64,000 nt of DNA from Solihabitans fulvus (GTDB taxonomy: Bacteria; Actinomycetota; Actinomycetes; Mycobacteriales; Pseudonocardiaceae). Below the pieces are notes generated by a model, which was given only the letters and a program-made list of their open reading frames with translations, was not told where the DNA came from and did no database searches. The stretch is taken from contig NZ_VUOB01000041.1 in assembly GCF_008386585.1 (NCBI RefSeq), forward strand, positions 211,292-275,291, written 5' to 3'. Below are positions 26,422 through 34,295 of this stretch, in pieces. Position 1 is the stretch's first letter; each line of letters opens with the position of its first letter. Position numbers and translations under genes: made by a program.

Positions 26422-26441
26422 ACCTCTACCCTGGTAGAGGT
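26422..26441. promoter_or_regulatory. 20-bp perfect palindrome upstream of soxR
   Basis: ACCTCTACC-CT-GGTAGAGGT, 9-bp arms. The outer ACCTC/GAGGT half-sites resemble the CCTCAAG/CTTGAGG core of known SoxR boxes, while the inner bases differ. It lies over the soxR -35 region and in the 61-bp gap after the tetR gene, so autoregulation by SoxR is likely. Confidence 0.6.
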
Positions 26442-26454
26442 TCCACGGCGGATG

Positions 26455-27195
26455 TCACGTGCCGGCGCGGGGATCCGGCGGGGCGAGGTTGTCCGGCGGG
26501 TAGTCGGGCGTGGTCCAGCCCAGCGTGCGGAAGGCGAGCCAGGACAGCCCCTCGGCGATCTCCTCGACGGACATGCCCTGGTTGTGCCGCTGGAACTCGT
26601 ACAGTTCCGGCGCGAGCGGCGCGAGCAGCATGTCCAGCAGCGGTGCCGTGCCTGGCACGCCTGCCGCGTCGAGCAGCACTCGGATGTGCGTCCGCCAGAA
26701 CCCGTAGACGCCGGTGCGGAACCTGGCCCGCCCGGTCTCGGCGCCGAGCGCCAGGTGCAGGTGTCGCTCGAGCAGCTCGATCATGGCCCGGTAGAACGCG
26801 GCGAGGCGTTCTGGCGGGGTCGCGCCGGGACCGAGCGGCGGCACGCCGGTCAGGATGCGTTCCTGGAGTTCGCGCTCGTGCTCGTCGAGCAGGGCCTGCG
26901 CGATGGAGGTCGGGTCGGGGTAGCGGCGGTACAGCGTGGCCCTGCCGACCCCGGCCGCGCGCGCGATGTCCTCCATGGTGACGTCCTTGGCGTTGCCGTC
27001 GGCGAACAGCTTCTCGGCCGCCTCGAGCACGCGCGCGCGGTTCCTGGCGGCGTCGGCCCGCTCCTGCCTCGGCTGCTCGGCGCTGACCGGGGCGACGGCG
27101 CCGAGCACGACCTCGGCGACCGGGATCCGGCCGAGGTTGGCCTGGTGCCCGTTGGCGCGCGGCGGAGGCCTGTCGGTGCTGCTGCGACCTGCCAT
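26455..27195 (-). CDS. TetR-family regulator, divergent from the DMT transporter
   Basis: 246 residues. It has an unusually long, disordered-looking N-terminus (about 45 residues, SSTDRPPPRANGHQ ...) before the helix-turn-helix at about 48-95 (RVLEAAEKLFADGNAKDVTM ... AGVGRATLYRRYPDPTSIA). The ligand domain is unassigned. TAAGGT is six bases before the ATG at 27195. Two palindromes in the shared gap suggest that it represses itself and the transporter. Confidence 0.88.
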   Translation of the reverse strand: MAGRSSTDRPPPRANGHQANLGRIPVAEVVLGAVAPVSAEQPRQERADAARNRARVLEAAEKLFADGNAKDVTMEDIARAAGVGRATLYRRYPDPTSIAQALLDEHERELQERILTGVPPLGPGATPPERLAAFYRAMIELLERHLHLALGAETGRARFRTGVYGFWRTHIRVLLDAAGVPGTAPLLDMLLAPLAPELYEFQRHNQGMSVEEIAEGLSWLAFRTLGWTTPDYPPDNLAPPDPRAGT

Positions 27196-27201
27196 GGCAC
27201 C

Positions 27202-27207
27202 ACCTTA
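27202..27207 (-). promoter_or_regulatory. -10 box TAAGGT, leaderless tetR (minus strand)
   Basis: Six bases before the ATG at 27195. The palindrome at 27225-27237 starts at its -35 position. Confidence 0.55.
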
Positions 27208-27224
27208 CGTCTTGCCGGGGAAGT

Positions 27225-27237
27225 GGACGTGTCGTCC
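27225..27237. promoter_or_regulatory. Operator candidate O1 (GGACG-TGT-CGTCC)
   Basis: 5-3-5 perfect palindrome at the -35 position of the minus-strand tetR promoter. Wider similarity to O2 includes AAG on the left and CTT/TT on the right. Confidence 0.6.
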
Positions 27238-27259
27238 GTCTTCACTTCCAACTATAAGC

Positions 27260-27272
27260 GGACAAGGTGTCC
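27260..27272. promoter_or_regulatory. Operator candidate O2 (GGACA-AGG-TGTCC)
   Basis: 5-3-5 perfect palindrome at the -35 position of the plus-strand transporter promoter. Its centre is 35 bp from that of O1. Flanked by a second symmetry, ACAAG ... CTTGT. Confidence 0.6.
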
Positions 27273-27282
27273 ACTTGTGCGC

Positions 27283-27288
27283 TATGGT
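27283..27288 (+). promoter_or_regulatory. -10 box TATGGT, leaderless transporter gene
   Basis: Six bases before the ATG at 27295, with O2 in the -35 position. Confidence 0.55.
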
Positions 27289-27294
27289 AGCCGC

Positions 27295-28254
27295 ATGTAC
27301 ATCGCTCTCCTCGCCTCGGCCCTGCTGGTCGGCGCCCTCCTGGCCGTCCAGGCGTCGGCAAACTTGCAGCTGAACCGGGCTGTGGGGACTCCGTACGGGG
27401 CGTCAACGCTGCAACTGACCGTTGCGGCCGTCCTGTTGGCCGTTCTCGCCGCCGTGGTGGGCGGTCTGGGCGCACTGCACGCGCTGCCGGATGTGACCTG
27501 GTGGCACCTGCTTGGCGGCCTGGCCAGCCCGCTCTACATCACCAGCGGAATCCTGTTGTTCCCCAGGCTCGGCGCGCTGACCGCGGTCGGCCTGTTCGTC
27601 ACCGGGCAGATGTTCGCCTCGCTCGCCCTCGACCTCGGCGGCATCATCGGCGTCAAGCAGGTGCCGCTGAACCTCGGCATCGTGCTCGGCGCGGTCGCCG
27701 TGCTCGTCGGCATCACGCTGATCGTCCGAGGCCAGCTCGCCGCGCAGAAGGGCGGGCCGGGCACCGCGGTGGCCGCCGACACCAAGCCGGCCGTCGCGCA
27801 GGGCGGCTGGATCGTCCTCGGCATCATCGCCGGTGGCGTGCTGCCGTTCCAGGGCGCGATCAACGCCCAGCTCAGGGCGGACCTGCACGCGCCGATCACG
27901 GCGGCGATGCTCAGCTTCATCGTGGCCGTCGTCGCCATCACGATCGTGCTGCTGGTGCTGCGGGCCACCAACCGCACGCCGGCGCCGAAGTTCGCCCCGC
28001 TCAAGCAGATGCCGTGGTGGGGGTGGCTCGGCGGCGCGTGCGCGGCCGCGTACGTCACCGTCACCTTCCTGCTCATCCCGGTCATCGGCGCGGCGACCAC
28101 GGTGGCCTTCACCGTGACCGGCCAGCAGGTCGCCTCGGCGGTCATCGACCAGAACGGCTTCTTCCGGCTGCCCAAGCGGAAGTTGACCGGGCCGCGCGTC
28201 GGCGGCGTCGTGCTGCTCGTGCTCGGCTCGTTCCTCGTCCAACTGGCGAGGTAG
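27295..28254 (+). CDS. DMT-superfamily transporter (fused DUF606/YdcZ pair)
   Basis: 319-residue membrane protein with about ten spans in two homologous halves: the first begins ALLASALLVGALLAVQASAN, the second GGWIVLGIIAGGVLPFQGAI. Each half carries a similar inner motif (FVTGQMFASLALDLGG and FTVTGQQVASAVIDQNG). Many relatives are single-half proteins that pair up; here both are fused. Probably a small-molecule exporter, substrate unknown. It is controlled by the divergent TetR. A strong terminator follows. Confidence 0.85.
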   Translation: MYIALLASALLVGALLAVQASANLQLNRAVGTPYGASTLQLTVAAVLLAVLAAVVGGLGALHALPDVTWWHLLGGLASPLYITSGILLFPRLGALTAVGLFVTGQMFASLALDLGGIIGVKQVPLNLGIVLGAVAVLVGITLIVRGQLAAQKGGPGTAVAADTKPAVAQGGWIVLGIIAGGVLPFQGAINAQLRADLHAPITAAMLSFIVAVVAITIVLLVLRATNRTPAPKFAPLKQMPWWGWLGGACAAAYVTVTFLLIPVIGAATTVAFTVTGQQVASAVIDQNGFFRLPKRKLTGPRVGGVVLLVLGSFLVQLAR

Positions 28255-28263
28255 CCCGACGCG

Positions 28264-28310
28264 ACCGAACTGACCGGGGCCGTCACCCCGGTCAGTTCGG
28301 TTTCTGCTTT
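28264..28310 (+). terminator. Terminator after the DMT transporter
   Basis: Perfect 16-bp stem (28264-28279 with 28286-28301) and a 6-base loop, followed by a T-rich stretch (TTTCTGCTTT). Confidence 0.85.
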
Positions 28311-28417
28311 CGCCCCAACCGATCCTCGCTCCCGGCCCGTTCGACGAGTCGACGCGCGCCGAAGGAGATGGTCCGCAAGTCCCTGACCACTGGTCCCCAC
28401 CAGAAGCGAGACACATC

Positions 28418-29239
28418 ATGCTCAAGCCCTACCTCGCCGCGCCGGACACCTACGCCTTACCGTCCGCGTTGCCCATCGTCGGCGCCGGCGTGCTTCCCGT
28501 GCACGCCTACGTGATCCGCGCCGAGGAGCCGGTGCTCATCGACGCGGGCCTGCCCATCGACAAGGGCGCGTTCGAGGCCGAGCTGTGGAACCTGATCGAC
28601 CCGGCCGACCTGCGCTGGATCTTCGTCACCCACGACGACCGGGACCACATCGGCAGCCTGACCGAGATCCTGGCCGCGGCGCCGAAGGCCACCCTGGTCA
28701 CCAACCAGCTCTCGGTCGACCGGATCGCCGAGTACTGGAACGTGCCGGCGCACCGGGTCCGCACCGTGAACACCGGCCGCTCGCTCGACCTCGGCGACCG
28801 GCGGATCACCGTGGTGCGCCCGCCCGCCTACGACTCGCCGTCCACCCTCGCGGTCTACGACCACAAGCTGGACACGCTGTTCAGCGCGGACAGCTTCGGC
28901 ACCGTGCTGCCGGAGTTCGCCGAGAGCGCGCAGGACGTCAGCGAGTCCGACTACTTCGACGGCCTCGCGCTGTTCACCAGGGCGAACGCGCCGTGGACCG
29001 CGCTGGTCGACCAGAACAAGTTCGACCGGGTGATCGACGACATCCGCAAGCTCAACCCCGGCCGGATCCTCAGCTCGCACGGCCCGATCGCGGCAGGCCG
29101 CACCGACGCGCTGCTCACCGCGATGCGGTCCATTCCCTCGATGACCCCCTGGCTGCCGCCGGAGGACGTCGAGGTCGAGGCCGTGCTGGAGCGGCACGAG
29201 GCCGAGCTGGCCGCGCTCCGCGACGTCGCGGCTCCCTGA
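28418..29239 (+). CDS. Metallo-beta-lactamase fold protein, diiron (flavodiiron-like) variant
   Basis: 273 residues. The metal loop reads FVTHDDRDHIGSL: an HxDxDH instead of the usual HxHxDH, as in flavodiiron/ODP-type members that bind two irons with an acidic residue in place of the second His. Further ligands are probably Asp in LFSADSFGTV and His in LSSHGP near residue 220. There is no flavodoxin domain. It may reduce or sense O2, NO or peroxide, but this is inference. Pairs with the DsbA-like gene 44 bp downstream. Confidence 0.82.
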   Translation: MLKPYLAAPDTYALPSALPIVGAGVLPVHAYVIRAEEPVLIDAGLPIDKGAFEAELWNLIDPADLRWIFVTHDDRDHIGSLTEILAAAPKATLVTNQLSVDRIAEYWNVPAHRVRTVNTGRSLDLGDRRITVVRPPAYDSPSTLAVYDHKLDTLFSADSFGTVLPEFAESAQDVSESDYFDGLALFTRANAPWTALVDQNKFDRVIDDIRKLNPGRILSSHGPIAAGRTDALLTAMRSIPSMTPWLPPEDVEVEAVLERHEAELAALRDVAAP

Positions 29240-29283
29240 CCAACCCGCACGCTCGACAAGGCCCAACCCGGAAGGAAGATTCC

Positions 29284-29982
29284 ATGGCAGCGCAGACCGA
29301 GGTCGACCTGACCCCCCAGCCGGGGGTGATCGTCGTGTTCTCCGACATCTGGTGCTCGTTCGCGCACGTGACCGTGTACCGGCTGCACGAGACCCGCCGC
29401 AGGCTCGGGCTGGAGGACAAGGTGGCCTTTGACCACCGCGCCTTCCCGTTGGAGCTGCTGAACAACAAGCCAAGCCCGAGGACCGGCACCGACAGCGAGG
29501 TCGGCAGGATGGGCAGCCTCGAACCGGGCGCGGGCTGGCAGCTGTGGCAGGACAAGGACTGGCTGTTCCCGTCGACGACGCTGCCGGCGCTCGAGGCCAT
29601 CCAGGCGGCGAAGGCGCAGAGTTTCGCCGCGTCCGAGCAGCTGGATCTGGCGCTGCGCAAGGCGTTCTGGGCCGAGTCGCGCTGCATCGCCAACCGCAGG
29701 GTCATCCTCGACGTCGCGGAGAGCACTGGGGTCGTCGACGTGCCGGCGCTGACCGAGGCGCTCGACGACGGCAGGGCCCGGCGCCAGTTGTCGGACCAGG
29801 CGGCGATCTCGGCGACCGACCAGATCAACTGTAGCCCGCACCTGTTCCTGCCGGACGGCACCGACTACGCCAACCCCGGCATCGAGTCGACCTGGGTCGG
29901 CGACTACGGCGTCGGCTGGCCGGTCATCACCTCCGACGACCCCTCGGTGCTGGAGGACATGCTCAAGCGCGCGGCTGGCTAG
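29284..29982 (+). CDS. DsbA-family thioredoxin-like oxidoreductase (2-hydroxychromene isomerase/FrnE type)
   Basis: 232 residues. N-terminal VIVVFSDIWCSFAHVTVYRL carries a single active-site Cys (C-S-F-A instead of CxxC), so a glutathione-transferase- or isomerase-like role is more likely than disulfide exchange. NCSPHLFLPDG near residue 185 holds the cis-Pro loop. GGAAG lies nine bases before the ATG. Probably one transcript with the metallo-beta-lactamase-fold gene. Confidence 0.82.
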   Translation: MAAQTEVDLTPQPGVIVVFSDIWCSFAHVTVYRLHETRRRLGLEDKVAFDHRAFPLELLNNKPSPRTGTDSEVGRMGSLEPGAGWQLWQDKDWLFPSTTLPALEAIQAAKAQSFAASEQLDLALRKAFWAESRCIANRRVILDVAESTGVVDVPALTEALDDGRARRQLSDQAAISATDQINCSPHLFLPDGTDYANPGIESTWVGDYGVGWPVITSDDPSVLEDMLKRAAG

Positions 29983-30001
29983 TGCGGACACCGCGCTAGC
30001 C
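29977..30001 (+). terminator. Hairpin spanning the DsbA-like stop codon
   Basis: GGCTAGTGCGG-ACA-CCGCGCTAGCC, 11-bp stem with one G-T pair. It contains the TAG stop (29980-29982). No clear U tract, so intrinsic termination is only probable. Confidence 0.5.
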
Positions 30002-30583
30002 GGCAGCGGGGAGGTCGGCCCGGTTCGTACGCGTCACGAATCGGGCCAATCGCCCGATTTGTCCCGGAGTCGATCGATCGCCCGAACCGACCGCCATAAC
30101 TACCCGAACTGGCCGTCAGAACTACCGGCAGCCGGATGGAACAACGGAGAGGCATTACTCCGAACCAATCGAATGGGCTGATCGCCAATGTTTTCCGTAT
30201 AGTTCCGATCAATTAGCCAACAAATCAACTTTCCAGGCGTCACCAAGAGATGGGCGGTGACGCCATATTGGCGTGCGCACGTCCTCCTCTTCCGGTGGTT
30301 AAACGATTTCATGCATGTAATCTTTGTGAGTCAAGATCATTAACTACGCAGCGTGTGATTCTCCCGAAAATCGAACGTAATCTGTTTGTTACATTGCGAA
30401 CCGGAGTCGCTGGGTTACTCTTGGCCACGTCGCGAGGCATGGAAGCGTCGAATCCGATCGGTTTGACCGTTGTTGGTTCAAACCAATCAAACAACGCGCC
30501 GAACGACGTCGTTGGTCGACTGCACGAGACCGTTTGATCTCTATGACTGTCGGACTGCTCGAACTTACTGGGGGTATTCCCTT
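30002..30583. other. AT-richer noncoding control region before the diiron cluster
   Basis: About 580 bp with no convincing gene and base composition far less GC-rich than its neighbours. Short open frames here lack ribosome sites and typical codon use. Symmetric elements: ACGCCA-TAT-TGGCGT (30260-30274), GGTTTGA-N11-TCAAACC (30460-30484) with TTGGTT-CA-AACCAA inside its right half, and AACGACGTCGTT (30502-30513). Their density just before the aminotransferase suggests complex promoter control or imported DNA. Confidence 0.7.
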
Positions 30584-31813
30584 ATGCATGGAGAAGCTGA
30601 CACCCGCGAGAACCCGCTGCTCACCGCGTCCGGTCAGGACGGCGCCGTGATCCCGGACGTCGCTGGGTTCGTCGACCTCACCCAGCACGAGATCCAGGCG
30701 TTGAAGACCCGGTTCAACCTCGCGGACGCGCACACGCACCAGCACCAGTCGGCGAGCCAGGACAAGATCGTGTCCAAGTTACCCGATTTGTGGTACGAAG
30801 CGGAGAACGGCCAGCAGGCCTACTACGAACAGCGGTTCATCAAGGCGTTCTTCCGGCTGCACGAGCAGCCGACCGCAGCCGGCCTGAACAAAACGATGCT
30901 CTCCTATGCGGCGAGCATCTCCACGATGGTCGCCGCGATGTTCCTCAGCCAGCGGAACATGTCGGTGACCCTGGTCGAGCCGTGCTTCGACAACCTCGTG
31001 GACCTGCTGCGCAACATGCAGGTCGAGCTGAACGCCGTCGACGAGAGCCACCTCGCCGACCCGGCGTCCATCTACGACAACCTCGTCCGCGAGGTGAAGA
31101 CCGACGCGTTGTTCCTGGTCGACCCGAACAACCCGACCGGCTTCAGCCTGCTCAAGGACGGCCGCCGCGGCTTCGAGGAGGTCGTGCGCTTCTGCGTCGA
31201 CCACAACAAGGTGCTGGTGATCGACCAGTGCTTCGCCGCGTTCGCGCTGGCCGACCGCGCGGTCGGCCGATTCGACATCTACCAGTTGCTGGAAAGCTCC
31301 GGCGTCACGTACATGGCGATGGAGGACACCGGCAAGACCTGGCCGGTGCAGGACGCGAAGTGCGCGATGATCACCGCGAGCGATGACATCCAGGGCGAGG
31401 TCTACAACCTGCACACGAGCGTCCTGCTCAATGTGTCGCCATTCGTGCTGAACTTCCTCGCGCACTACATCGAGGACTCGATCGAGGACGGTTTCGCCTC
31501 GGTTCGCGATGTCATCACCGAGAACCGCAAGCTGTGCCGCGAGAGCCTCGACGGTGACGTGCTCGAATACCAGGAGCCGTCGGTCAACGTGAGTGTCGCG
31601 TGGTTCCGCATCAAGCCGGCCGGCCTCACCGCGACCAAGTTGCAGGAGGAGCTGCTGCAGAACGAGGTTTACGTTCTGCCGGGCACCTACTTCTACTGGA
31701 ACGACAAGAGCCGGGGCGAGAGCTTCATTCGGCTGGCGCTGGCCCGGGACCCGCAGGAGTTCGCCGGCGCGATGAACGCGATGCGCGAGATTCTGGCCCG
31801 CCATGAGCGGTGA
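30584..31813 (+). CDS. PLP-dependent aminotransferase, class I/II fold (first gene of diiron cluster)
   Basis: 409 residues. Fold-type I marks: DPNNPTG at residues 180-186, LVIDQCFAAF (Asp214, equivalent to the cofactor-N1 aspartate), probable PLP lysine Lys251 in EDTGKTWPVQDAK, and the carboxylate-binding Arg in SFIRLALA near 385. The Lys environment and the 60-residue N-terminal extension differ from HisC or aspartate aminotransferases, so the substrate may be unusual. GGGGG at 30570-30574 precedes the ATG. Overlaps the next gene by 11 bp. Confidence 0.88.
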   Translation: MHGEADTRENPLLTASGQDGAVIPDVAGFVDLTQHEIQALKTRFNLADAHTHQHQSASQDKIVSKLPDLWYEAENGQQAYYEQRFIKAFFRLHEQPTAAGLNKTMLSYAASISTMVAAMFLSQRNMSVTLVEPCFDNLVDLLRNMQVELNAVDESHLADPASIYDNLVREVKTDALFLVDPNNPTGFSLLKDGRRGFEEVVRFCVDHNKVLVIDQCFAAFALADRAVGRFDIYQLLESSGVTYMAMEDTGKTWPVQDAKCAMITASDDIQGEVYNLHTSVLLNVSPFVLNFLAHYIEDSIEDGFASVRDVITENRKLCRESLDGDVLEYQEPSVNVSVAWFRIKPAGLTATKLQEELLQNEVYVLPGTYFYWNDKSRGESFIRLALARDPQEFAGAMNAMREILARHER

Positions 31814-32297
31814 GGCATTTATCGACGCCAGCCTGTTCATGGGGATGCACAGCAGCGACGACCGCATCCGGCGATCCTGCAAACGGTTCTTCGTGGAACG
31901 CCTGGAAACCGGCGCCGTGATGAGCCTCGAACAGGTCGGGCGTTGCGACGATCTGGTGTGGGGATTCCCCAGGGAGGTCCAGGACGCCTACTACCCGTTC
32001 ATGGACGTCCTGCACACCGACATGAAGATCGACCGCATCGGCTACGCGGACGCGGACCTCGCGCTGGCCGCCGCGCCGGGCCAGGAACTGACCGGCCTGC
32101 CCGTGACGGACCGGCTCACCCTGGCGATGGTACTCAACCGGGGCGCGCGGCTGCACACCGTCAACCCCCGGTTGGTCGGCAGGGCGGGCCTGCCGCTCGA
32201 CCCGCTGCCCGAGGACGCGGAGTCGGTGTTCCCGCCGGAGCTGGAGCAGCTCTACCAGGACTCCCTGGTGCTGTCCGTCGCTCCGGACGACGTGTGA
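31803..32297 (+). CDS. PIN-like domain protein (DUF6190-like)
   Basis: 164 residues. The layout fits a PIN nuclease fold: Asp8 in AFIDASLFMGM, Glu43 in MSLEQVG and Asp103 in LPVTDRLTLAMV, followed by the NPRL loop. No antitoxin gene adjoins, so it is not an ordinary VapBC toxin. Its place inside a metabolic operon is odd; it might process RNA of the cluster or have lost nuclease activity. Family naming is from memory of similar actinobacterial loci. Confidence 0.65.
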   Translation: MSGEAFIDASLFMGMHSSDDRIRRSCKRFFVERLETGAVMSLEQVGRCDDLVWGFPREVQDAYYPFMDVLHTDMKIDRIGYADADLALAAAPGQELTGLPVTDRLTLAMVLNRGARLHTVNPRLVGRAGLPLDPLPEDAESVFPPELEQLYQDSLVLSVAPDDV

Positions 32298-32298
32298 G

Positions 32299-33111
32299 GT
32301 GGGGGAAGTGACCTACAAGGGAACGATCGTTCCGCTGGTGACGCCGCTGGACGCGGGCGGCGCGGTGTCGGAGAAGAGCGTCGACCGGCTGATCGAGGAG
32401 ATCGGCGACGAGGTCACCGGCCTGATGCCCGCGCTCAGCTCCGGCGAGGGCTGGAAGCTGACCGAGCAGCAGTGGATCGACGTGGTGTCCTACACGATCC
32501 GGCACTCGCGCGGCCTGCCGGTGCTCGCCGGCGTCCAGCTGCCCGACACCGCCTCGGTGATCGCCAGGGCGCGCACGGCGGTGGACCTCGGCGTCGACGC
32601 CATCGTCGTGTCCACCCCGTTCGGTGGGGACGTCACCCAGGACGAGATCGTCGAGCACTACCGCGCGGTGCGCGAGGCGGTCGGCGTCGGGATCTTCGTC
32701 TACAACGAGGAAGCGGTGTCCGGCAACAGGGCCGAGCTGGACACGCTGCTGCGGGTGTGCCGGCTGCCCGGCATCGTCGGCATCAAGGAGTCCAGCGGCT
32801 CGACCGAGTTCACCCGCGCCCTGCTCGCCGCCGAGCCGGGGGTCCCGGTGTTCGAGGGCTGGGAGAACCTGCTCATCGACACGGTCGGCGTGCAGGGCTT
32901 CATCGGCCCGCTGGCCAACCTGGAACCCGCGGTGTGCAACGCGATGCTCGCCGAGCCGACCAAGCAGCGGCAGGAGGAGATCGACGACCTCTGCCGGCGG
33001 TTCGGCATCTTCGAGGACACCTGGTACAAGCCGGTCAAGGCCGAGCTGGTGCGGCGCGGGGTCATCGAGACCGACCTGACCGCCGGCGAGGAGCAGGGGG
33101 CAACGCCATGA
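32299..33111 (+). CDS. DapA-like (dihydrodipicolinate synthase/N-acetylneuraminate lyase family) enzyme
   Basis: 270-residue TIM-barrel lyase. Schiff-base Lys in GIVGIKESSGS (about residue 158) and the catalytic Tyr in GIFVYNEEAVSGN (about 133). The usual TTGE is SSGE (near residue 50), and the Arg of YNxPxRTG that holds the aldehyde acid in true DapA is absent. It should therefore form a pyruvate-type enamine but use another partner, or run as a retro-aldolase. Starts GTG at 32299 or 32308. Stop overlaps the next start (ATGA). Confidence 0.88.
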   Translation: MGEVTYKGTIVPLVTPLDAGGAVSEKSVDRLIEEIGDEVTGLMPALSSGEGWKLTEQQWIDVVSYTIRHSRGLPVLAGVQLPDTASVIARARTAVDLGVDAIVVSTPFGGDVTQDEIVEHYRAVREAVGVGIFVYNEEAVSGNRAELDTLLRVCRLPGIVGIKESSGSTEFTRALLAAEPGVPVFEGWENLLIDTVGVQGFIGPLANLEPAVCNAMLAEPTKQRQEEIDDLCRRFGIFEDTWYKPVKAELVRRGVIETDLTAGEEQGATP

Positions 33112-33962
33112 CGGCGACCGTGCAGAGCGCCGAGCAGGACACCGCGCGGCGCGACCAGGTGCGGCTGTTCCGGCTCAACCGCTCGGTGCCCGACGCCGAC
33201 GGCTACCGGGAGATCCTTGAGCTGGAAGAGAAGCTGTTTCTCGGCAGGGCCAAGGAGATCGAGGCGGCCGCGCCGAAGTTCGGCTCGCGCGGCGAGCTGA
33301 TCAAGGCGCTCGGCGAGTTCCTGGCGACCGAGCAGGCCGCCCCGAGCGACAGCGACCGCTACCTCGCCGAGGAGACCTCGCTCGCCGAGTTCAAGGAGGT
33401 CGTCGCCCAGTTCGCGGTCGACGGGCTGATCGAGTCGCAGTCGCTGCTCGCGGTCATCCCGAGGCTGCCGGCGAGGTCGCGAATGGCCGTGTTCCGCGTG
33501 CTGATCGACGAGTTCGGCTGCGGCAACGACGACCAGGAGCACGCCAAGCTGTACCGGAACCTGTTGGCGGAGCTGGACATGCCGACCGACCTGGACAGCT
33601 ACGTCGAGCGGGCGACCGACGGCGTGCTCGCCTTCGTCAACCTGTTCTACTGGCTCGCGGCGAGGGCGCCTGCACCTGACTACTTCCTCGGCGCGTACTC
33701 GTACTTCGAGTCCAGCGTGCTCTACGCCTTCCGCAGCTTCGAGGCGGCGAGCAAGCGGCTCGGGATCGGCAGCGGCCAGTACTACAGCGAACACCTCTAT
33801 ATCGACGCGTTCCACAGCAAGCAGATGCAGACCGCGATTCGGGAGCTGGACACCGAACGCGGCGTGGACTACGCGAAGGTGTGGGCCGGGATCGAGCTGA
33901 CCAGTGCCATCGTCGCCGAGGCCGTCGACGCGGCTGTCGCGCGGGCGAGGAGCGTCGCATGA
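33108..33962 (+). CDS. Haem-oxygenase-like diiron oxygenase (iron-containing redox enzyme family)
   Basis: 284 residues, all-helical. Likely metal ligands: Glu109 in LIESQS, the DEFG-x-G ... H segment (Glu135, His145), Glu201 in SYFESSV, and the signature H-x3-D-x2-H at His229, Asp233, His236 (EHLYIDAFHSKQM). This HDO scaffold binds two irons and activates O2 for N-oxygenation, desaturation or C-C cleavage of amino-acid-like substrates in known pathways. Here the partner Rieske gene overlaps its stop by four bases, suggesting a dedicated electron donor. Confidence 0.88.
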   Translation: MTATVQSAEQDTARRDQVRLFRLNRSVPDADGYREILELEEKLFLGRAKEIEAAAPKFGSRGELIKALGEFLATEQAAPSDSDRYLAEETSLAEFKEVVAQFAVDGLIESQSLLAVIPRLPARSRMAVFRVLIDEFGCGNDDQEHAKLYRNLLAELDMPTDLDSYVERATDGVLAFVNLFYWLAARAPAPDYFLGAYSYFESSVLYAFRSFEAASKRLGIGSGQYYSEHLYIDAFHSKQMQTAIRELDTERGVDYAKVWAGIELTSAIVAEAVDAAVARARSVA

Positions 33963-34285
33963 CGCAGGTCAGTCCGACCGAGAACACCATGGGGGAGCGC
34001 GTCTCCGGCGACGGCGACGCGGTGCTCCGGCAGCTCAACGAGGATCTGCTGCTCGTCGAGGTCGGCGGGCAGCGCATCCTCACCCAGGCGTACTGCCCGC
34101 ACCGCAGGGGACGGCTGCTGTTCGGCTACGTCAACGAGCGCAAGCTGCGCATCACCTGTCCGCTGCACCACTCGACCTTCGACCTCACCACAGGTGAGCA
34201 GGTCTCCGGGCCGCCCTGCGCTCCTCTGCGGGTGGCCGTGTTGTCCGGTGAACCCCCCTATCCGGTCTCCGACCGCACCGGCTGA
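33959..34285 (+). CDS. Rieske 2Fe-2S ferredoxin
   Basis: 108 residues. Cluster ligands Cys46-x-His48 (CPHRRG) and Cys67-x2-His70 (CPLHHS), spacing as in small Rieske ferredoxins. No oxygenase domain is fused, so it is an electron carrier, most simply for the diiron enzyme whose stop it overlaps (ATGA). No reductase is in the cluster. It ends before two large hairpins. Confidence 0.93.
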   Translation: MTQVSPTENTMGERVSGDGDAVLRQLNEDLLLVEVGGQRILTQAYCPHRRGRLLFGYVNERKLRITCPLHHSTFDLTTGEQVSGPPCAPLRVAVLSGEPPYPVSDRTG

Positions 34286-34295
34286 CACCTCCCAG

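Noticed and set aside
30250..30537. 95-codon open frame in the AT-richer gap
   Set aside because: No ribosome site, atypical composition and no similarity I can recognise; the region looks regulatory.
31803..32297. Toxin-antitoxin module reading of the PIN-like gene
   Set aside because: No small DNA-binding antitoxin adjoins; it is embedded by overlap in a metabolic operon.
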